Below, piece after piece: positions 60,346-64,000 of a stretch of DNA of 64,000 bases. Under the pieces are notes generated by a model that saw only the letters and a program-made list of their open reading frames with translations, was not told the DNA's origin and ran no database searches. Positions within the stretch are counted from its first letter, which is position 1. Every line of letters begins with the position of its first letter. The position numbers and the translations under genes were made by a program. Source of the stretch: DATJFH01 sp035495815 (GTDB taxonomy: Bacteria > Acidobacteriota > Terriglobia > Bryobacterales > Bryobacteraceae); contig DATJFH010000092.1 of assembly GCA_035495815.1 (NCBI GenBank), positions 6,855 through 70,854 of the forward strand, read 5' to 3'.

Positions 60346-60760
60346 AGGAATTTACGCCCGCCTGCGCGGGCTGCGGCTTTTTCGGCGGCGGGATGGCGTC
60401 GCCCAGAATCGACGCGCCGCCCTCGCTGATGTAGTTCCGGTTCCATGCCGGGATCTCCGCCACCACGTCGCCCTTCACGATGCACTGGCAGCCCAGCCGC
60501 GAGTGCAGCGTCAAGTCGGCGGCCGTATCGAGGCGGTCCGCTTCTTCCTCTTCCATCTCCGTCAGGTTGTCTTCACCGCTCTTCACGACGACGTGACAGG
60601 TAGTACAGGCGTTGTTGCCGCCGCAGGCATGTTCCAGGTGGATGCCGAAGTTCAGAGCGATGTCCAGCAGGGATTCCGGCTTGCCGTGATCTTTATAAGG
60701 CAGCTTCCCGGATTCGAATTCCACCGTCACGTTGGCGGGGAGAAAGGTTACCTTCGGCAC
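60335..60760 (-). CDS. 2Fe-2S ferredoxin (Isc-type)
   Basis: 141 residues from a GTG at 60758-60760. The cluster site is C-x5-C-x2-C in HACGGNNACTTCHVVV, with the fourth Cys in SRLGCQCIVKGD; this is the adrenodoxin/Isc-Fdx pattern. It carries one 2Fe-2S cluster and donates electrons, usually to iron-sulfur cluster assembly or to hydroxylases. An extra Cys next to the fourth (CQC) is unusual. A proline-rich tail of about 20 residues follows AEIPAWNRNYISE. The 3' end overlaps the convergent sialidase-like gene by 11 bp. Confidence 0.88.
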   Translation of the reverse strand: MPKVTFLPANVTVEFESGKLPYKDHGKPESLLDIALNFGIHLEHACGGNNACTTCHVVVKSGEDNLTEMEEEEADRLDTAADLTLHSRLGCQCIVKGDVVAEIPAWNRNYISEGGASILGDAIPPPKKPQPAQAGVNSSTP

Positions 60761-60780
60761 ACCTTCAGTATAGCGGGCCG

Positions 60781-61571
60781 TCAGCGGGTCTGGAACAGAA
60801 GCTCCACCACGTTGCGCACGTAGGGCTCGTCGGCCAGCAATTCGGTGGCCTCGGCGGGGAATTCGACTACGGCGCGGAAATACGCCGCCAGCTGCGCGAA
60901 CAGCTCCACGCGGGCGGCGGGATCGAACCGGTCTCGGCGCAGCAGCGCCTGCAGCGCCACGTGCGCCGTCTTCGGCGAGACACGCTGCCGCAATCACGCG
61001 GCCAGGTGCGGGTAGCCCGCAAGGGAGTTGAAGCGGCCCTTCGACACCTGACTCAGGCCGGGCGGCGGCAGCTCTTCTGTGCGCACGACAACGGTGTTCG
61101 CGGCGATGTCGCCCAGCCGCTGTCCATGCCTGTTGATCAGGCTGGTGACGCCGCCCAGCAGATAGAACGCCGGCATGCCGTCGGCGAAGCGCAGCAGGTT
61201 GCGGATGACGATCTGGCTGGGCTGCAGCCGCAAGCCCTGCCGGTCCATGACGCGCAAGCGCAGCATCCGCTTTCCGATGGTCTGCCCCCGCCAGCGCCAT
61301 TCGCAGACGATTCCGTATCCGACCGAGATCACGAAATCAGCAGGATCCGCAGCGCGGCGCCGAAGTCGGCGCTGCCCAGGGCCTGGGTGACGCGCTGCGC
61401 GAGTTCCGCCATCGCGGAGATGCAGCACAGGTCCACCACGAACGCGAGGACCCGGCTGATGGGGCCGGCCAGGGTCAGGGAGAAGGTGACTCCTTCAGGG
61501 GTTCGGATATCGGGTGCGGCCCGGGCTGCGGAAGCGCATCCCGTAGAAGACGACCCACAGCAGAACCGCAT
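60781..61571 (-). pseudogene. Damaged RDD-family membrane protein gene (frameshift and in-frame stop)
   Basis: Three pieces read as one RDD protein. 61571-61329 gives IRTPEGVTFSLTLAGPISR and a membrane helix, ending in TGA. Near 61330 the frame must change (one base lost or two gained) to continue with FVISVGYGIVCEWRWRGQTI, GKRMLRLRVMDRQGLRLQ and HGQRLGDIAANTVVV. At 60994-60996 a TGA interrupts this frame; the same frame then continues with LRQRVSPKTAHVALQALLRR to a stop at 60781. The part after the TGA resembles the C-terminus of longer RDD relatives, where the residue is Arg. RDD proteins are small membrane proteins of uncertain role. Decay or sequence error are both possible. Confidence 0.6.
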
Positions 61572-61935
61572 CGATCAGACGGGCGGCGAAACGAATCCAG
61601 AACCCGCCGTAGTTCCTGTACACTCCGGGCTGCACTCCTTCCCGAAGCTTTTGGGCGAAGGTGTCTTTGCAGTTGGCGCAGACCAGCGTATCGCCGAACT
61701 GAATCATCTCGTCGGAGGAATGGCGCGCGCCGCATTCGCTGCAGAAGACCACCCCGGCAGACGCGGGAGGAGCAGCCTCGGCGGCCGTGGCTTCGGCGTA
61801 AGGCTTCCAACCGCTCATGCCGCTGTGCCAGACGAGGGTGGCTGGCTGAACGCTGCCCCGGGCGGCCAGTTCCTGAAAGGCCGCGTCATCGAAGGGTCCG
61901 AGTTGCTGGCCATTGGCGGCGTAATACCACTTCAT
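61495..61935 (-). CDS. GYF_2 and zinc-ribbon protein with truncated RDD domain
   Basis: 146 residues from the ATG at 61933-61935, with GAGGAG before it. Residues 1-48 are a GYF_2 domain (MKWYYAANGQQLGPFDD, then SGMSGWKPYAE). Residues 60-92 hold a zinc ribbon with C65-x2-C68 and C86-x2-C89. From residue 108 (YGGFWIRFAARLIDAVLLWVVF) an RDD domain begins, but the frame ends after about 35 residues. In intact relatives an RDD domain of about 150 residues follows. The downstream damaged RDD gene overlaps in another frame, so this could be a fused remnant of two tandem genes. Confidence 0.7.
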   Translation of the reverse strand: MKWYYAANGQQLGPFDDAAFQELAARGSVQPATLVWHSGMSGWKPYAEATAAEAAPPASAGVVFCSECGARHSSDEMIQFGDTLVCANCKDTFAQKLREGVQPGVYRNYGGFWIRFAARLIDAVLLWVVFYGMRFRSPGRTRYPNP

Positions 61936-61974
61936 GAACGCTCCTCGATGTGCGAATTGCGATGGAAGTTTCAT

Positions 61975-63294
61975 TTAACTACAGACGGCGGTTGGAGGCA
62001 ATCTCACTTCGTAGTACAGGGCGTTCGGCGCGACCTGGTCCGCCAGGGCCGGCGGAATGGACCTGTCGGCGCGCAGGACCGCGCCTCCCGTGATTTCATT
62101 CAGACGCTTCTCCAGGCTCTCCAGCGGCATTTTGTTCCAGCCCTTGCGGAACGCCATCTCCTGGTCCACCGGGATGAGCGCAACGCGCAGGTTCTTCATC
62201 GTCTCGAGGCCCTTCTCTTCCAGGGTTGCGTTGTGACTGCCGTGGTGGCCGGCCTTGTAAAGCACCGCGCGGCGCAGCAGGTCCGGACCGGTGACCACGC
62301 CGCCATCGACGTCCCAGGCGAGACTCTGCCAGGAGAGCCAGCTGCCGACCTGCGCATCGGCGGCGAACAGCAGCACTTCGCCTGTCCCGAGCTCGATTGC
62401 CAGCGCCAGGCTGGTGTTGTTGGTGGCGCTGTCGAGGTGCAGCGCGAGGGGCGTGGACGCGTCGAGCCAGCTGTTCTCGATACGGCGCCAGTCTTCCCCG
62501 CCCCAATAGCGGCTCCGGAAGAAAGGCATCTGCGCCGCTGCCTGGGCGGGAATTTGAAGGATCGGATCGAAAGGCGCGTTGAGCTCCGGGTCGGTAAGCG
62601 CCGTCGCCAGGTTGTCCATGTACAGGGACGCCAGATTGTACGTTTCCGGGTGGCTCTTCGACGGGCCGGAGCGCCTGAGCAGCGCCTCGTCGCGCGGCGG
62701 GCCGAGCACGTAAAGCCGCGCGCCGGTTCCTTCCGGCGCTGCCGGTTCGTCCGACGGCTGGCAGTAGCGGAGGTCCGCTTCGGCGCACAGGGAGCGGACG
62801 GCTCTCATCGCGTCAGCGGTGGTGCCGTGGCCGGCTGCGCCGAAAAGCTGGAGCAGCCCGTCGACGTCCTGCCCGTAGCCGCCGGCCAGCCGCAGGCGCG
62901 CGGCGGCGGTGGTCAGCGCCCTGCGCATGGCACGGTGTTCCGCGCGGAGCTTGTTCGCGAGCTCGTCCTGCGGATTCCCGGTCCAAGGCAGCCAGAGCTT
63001 GCCCACTTTGATCTGCTTGAAGGATTCGCGGGCCTGCAGGAAGCCGGAGAGGTGGTCCCAGTGCTCGTGCGTGACCACCAGCAGGTCGATGCGGCCGTCC
63101 GTGGATCCGGCAATGTCGTCCACTACCGCCGTCATCTTGCGGGCCGCGTCCGCCGTGCCGAGGATGACGCCGCAGTCGATGAGGATATGGTAGGGCGGTC
63201 CGTCCGCCCGCGGGAGGAAGATGAGGAAGCAGTCGCCGAGGCCCTGCCGGTACATTCTGACGGTTGCCGAGGGGAGGGCGGTGTTCATTGGCAT
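61975..63294 (-). CDS. MBL-fold metallo-hydrolase
   Basis: 439 residues from the ATG at 63292-63294 with AGGAG upstream. The zinc motif is intact: VVTHEHWDHLSGF (His76, His78, Asp80, His81). Further ligands appear as LLFAADAQ and YKAGHHGSHNA, the form found in ComEC-like and related MBL proteins. It opens MYRQGLGDCFLIFLP. There is no signal peptide or membrane segment, so it is cytoplasmic. The substrate is unknown; a nucleic-acid or phosphodiester target is possible. It lies 56 bp downstream of an unknown gene and 39 bp before the GYF gene, all on the minus strand. Confidence 0.88.
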   Translation of the reverse strand: MPMNTALPSATVRMYRQGLGDCFLIFLPRADGPPYHILIDCGVILGTADAARKMTAVVDDIAGSTDGRIDLLVVTHEHWDHLSGFLQARESFKQIKVGKLWLPWTGNPQDELANKLRAEHRAMRRALTTAAARLRLAGGYGQDVDGLLQLFGAAGHGTTADAMRAVRSLCAEADLRYCQPSDEPAAPEGTGARLYVLGPPRDEALLRRSGPSKSHPETYNLASLYMDNLATALTDPELNAPFDPILQIPAQAAAQMPFFRSRYWGGEDWRRIENSWLDASTPLALHLDSATNNTSLALAIELGTGEVLLFAADAQVGSWLSWQSLAWDVDGGVVTGPDLLRRAVLYKAGHHGSHNATLEEKGLETMKNLRVALIPVDQEMAFRKGWNKMPLESLEKRLNEITGGAVLRADRSIPPALADQVAPNALYYEVRLPPTAVCS

Positions 63295-63350
63295 GATTTC
63301 TCCTGTTGGTGAAGGCGCTGACGAAAATCATGATTCGGCGCCGGGCGGCG

Positions 63351-64000
63351 CTACCAGCCTCGCTCGCTGACCCGGCCGGGATGGCCTACCCGCTTGCGGA
63401 TCACGTAGCGGATCGCGCGCTTCTCCGGATCGATCAGCAGCGTGCAGCCTCCGCGACGACTTCCGCCGGCGCCGGGCTTCCAGCTTTGCGTGATCTCGAC
63501 GACCACGTCCGTGCGCTGTTGTCCATCCGGGCCGATGCGGCGGACCGGCCTCACCGAGTGGACCTCGAATTTGCTCACCTTCCCGGGCTGCTCGTGACGA
63601 TGGAACCCCAGCGTCTCCGTGTCGGCGTCGCGGATCTTCGGATCCGTCATCAGCCAGCAGTGCACGGCCCTGGCGTTGGCGCGCGACAGGTCGAAAGCCT
63701 TCTCGCGATCCACGTGCAGGTCCCAACTGAGCCGCAGCTTGCCGAACAGCGGCGCGAGCGGCAGGTCCACTTCGGGCGGCTCCCAGCAGAGGCTTTCCAC
63801 GCTCAGGTTCCGCACGTTCGAAGGATAGATTCCTCGGCGGCGGAAGGCCTGTACGAACGCGGGCCGGTATCCCAGTTCGTCGCCGGGGACCAGGTCCAGA
63901 TCGGCGGTGATCAGAGCGCGGAGGTAGTCGCCGAACATGAGATCGACCGGGGGGCAATAGTCCAGGGCGCGGATACAGATATCGAGTACGTGCCCGGCGC
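63351..64000 (-). CDS. Partial protein of unknown function (C-terminal part)
   Basis: The reading frame is open to the right edge, so the N-terminus is missing; the frame enters the window as a continuous AGHVLDICIRALDYCPPVDL. The visible 215 residues contain FGDYLRALITADLDLVPGD, FVQAFRRRGIYPSNVRNLSV, a beta-rich stretch with LRLSWDLHVDREKAFDL, and a basic C-terminus. I recall similar C-terminal sequences in long uncharacterised bacterial proteins but cannot name a family. An ATG at 63936-63938 is internal, not the true start. It precedes the MBL gene and may share its operon. Confidence 0.65.
   Translation of the reverse strand, partial: AGHVLDICIRALDYCPPVDLMFGDYLRALITADLDLVPGDELGYRPAFVQAFRRRGIYPSNVRNLSVESLCWEPPEVDLPLAPLFGKLRLSWDLHVDREKAFDLSRANARAVHCWLMTDPKIRDADTETLGFHRHEQPGKVSKFEVHSVRPVRRIGPDGQQRTDVVVEITQSWKPGAGGSRRGGCTLLIDPEKRAIRYVIRKRVGHPGRVSERGW

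Overview
The window looks like a chromosomal segment of a high-GC Acidobacteriota, most likely of the Bryobacterales/Solibacter type. The evidence is two Oar-like outer-membrane receptors with an N-terminal carboxypeptidase-regulatory-like domain, several DUF1501/DUF1549/DUF1553 secreted proteins, many Tat-like and Sec signal peptides on propeller and sugar-active proteins, a CarD regulator, a PEP-CTERM protein and a methylmalonyl-CoA module. The taxonomic call is inferred from gene content; there is no rRNA or tRNA gene in the window and I see no CRISPR array or insertion sequence.

Layout. (1) 1-2790, minus: one type VI secretion (T6SS) module, tssB-tssC-hcp-tagJ (tagJ cut by the window edge), driven from a good sigma70-like promoter. 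(2) 2975-4402, plus: a divergently promoted small protein that may be an RNase A-like toxin, then an amidohydrolase. (3) 4399-10350, minus: a glycoside-hydrolase-like gene and a beta-lactamase-family gene that look fused only because of a frameshift, and an Oar-like receptor. (4) 10695-22294: a methyltransferase, the second T6SS module (tssK-tssL-tssM plus a kinase/ATPase/TPR regulator translationally coupled to tssM) and, divergent from tssK, a membrane-anchored protein with a kinase-N-lobe-like head and six copies of a GEFTRMF-like motif.

(5) 22471-32198, plus: a run of DUF1501, DUF1549/DUF1553, cytochrome c/WD40, PPC-domain, cupin isomerase and sugar epimerase genes, probably one exported polymer/sugar-use locus. 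(6) 32348-34010: rhodanese plus a small protein, then carD facing them, with a strong promoter whose spacer holds a perfect palindrome. (7) 34238-41669, minus: FG-GAP protein, prmC-prfA-DUF1385 (translation termination), then an exported epimerase-like protein, a nitrilase-family protein and a second DUF1501 protein. (8) 41803-48477: a PEP-CTERM protein, ferredoxin, heptosyltransferase-like protein, mtnP, a MeaB-methylmalonyl-CoA epimerase fusion, acyl-CoA dehydrogenase and an exported Gfo/Idh/MocA oxidoreductase.

(9) 48620-64000: second Oar-like receptor, a small exported protein, a DUF3604 protein, PQQ-like and NHL propellers, HupE/UreJ protein, sialidase-like protein, 2Fe-2S ferredoxin, a damaged RDD gene, a GYF/zinc-ribbon protein, an MBL-fold hydrolase and a partial unknown gene. 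The best candidates for something new are the T6SS-linked phospho-signalling set (kinase plus GEFTRMF-repeat protein) and the small toxin-like gene beside tssB. The frameshifts at about 6.1 kb and 61.3 kb and the in-frame stop at 60.99 kb may be real decay or assembly errors.
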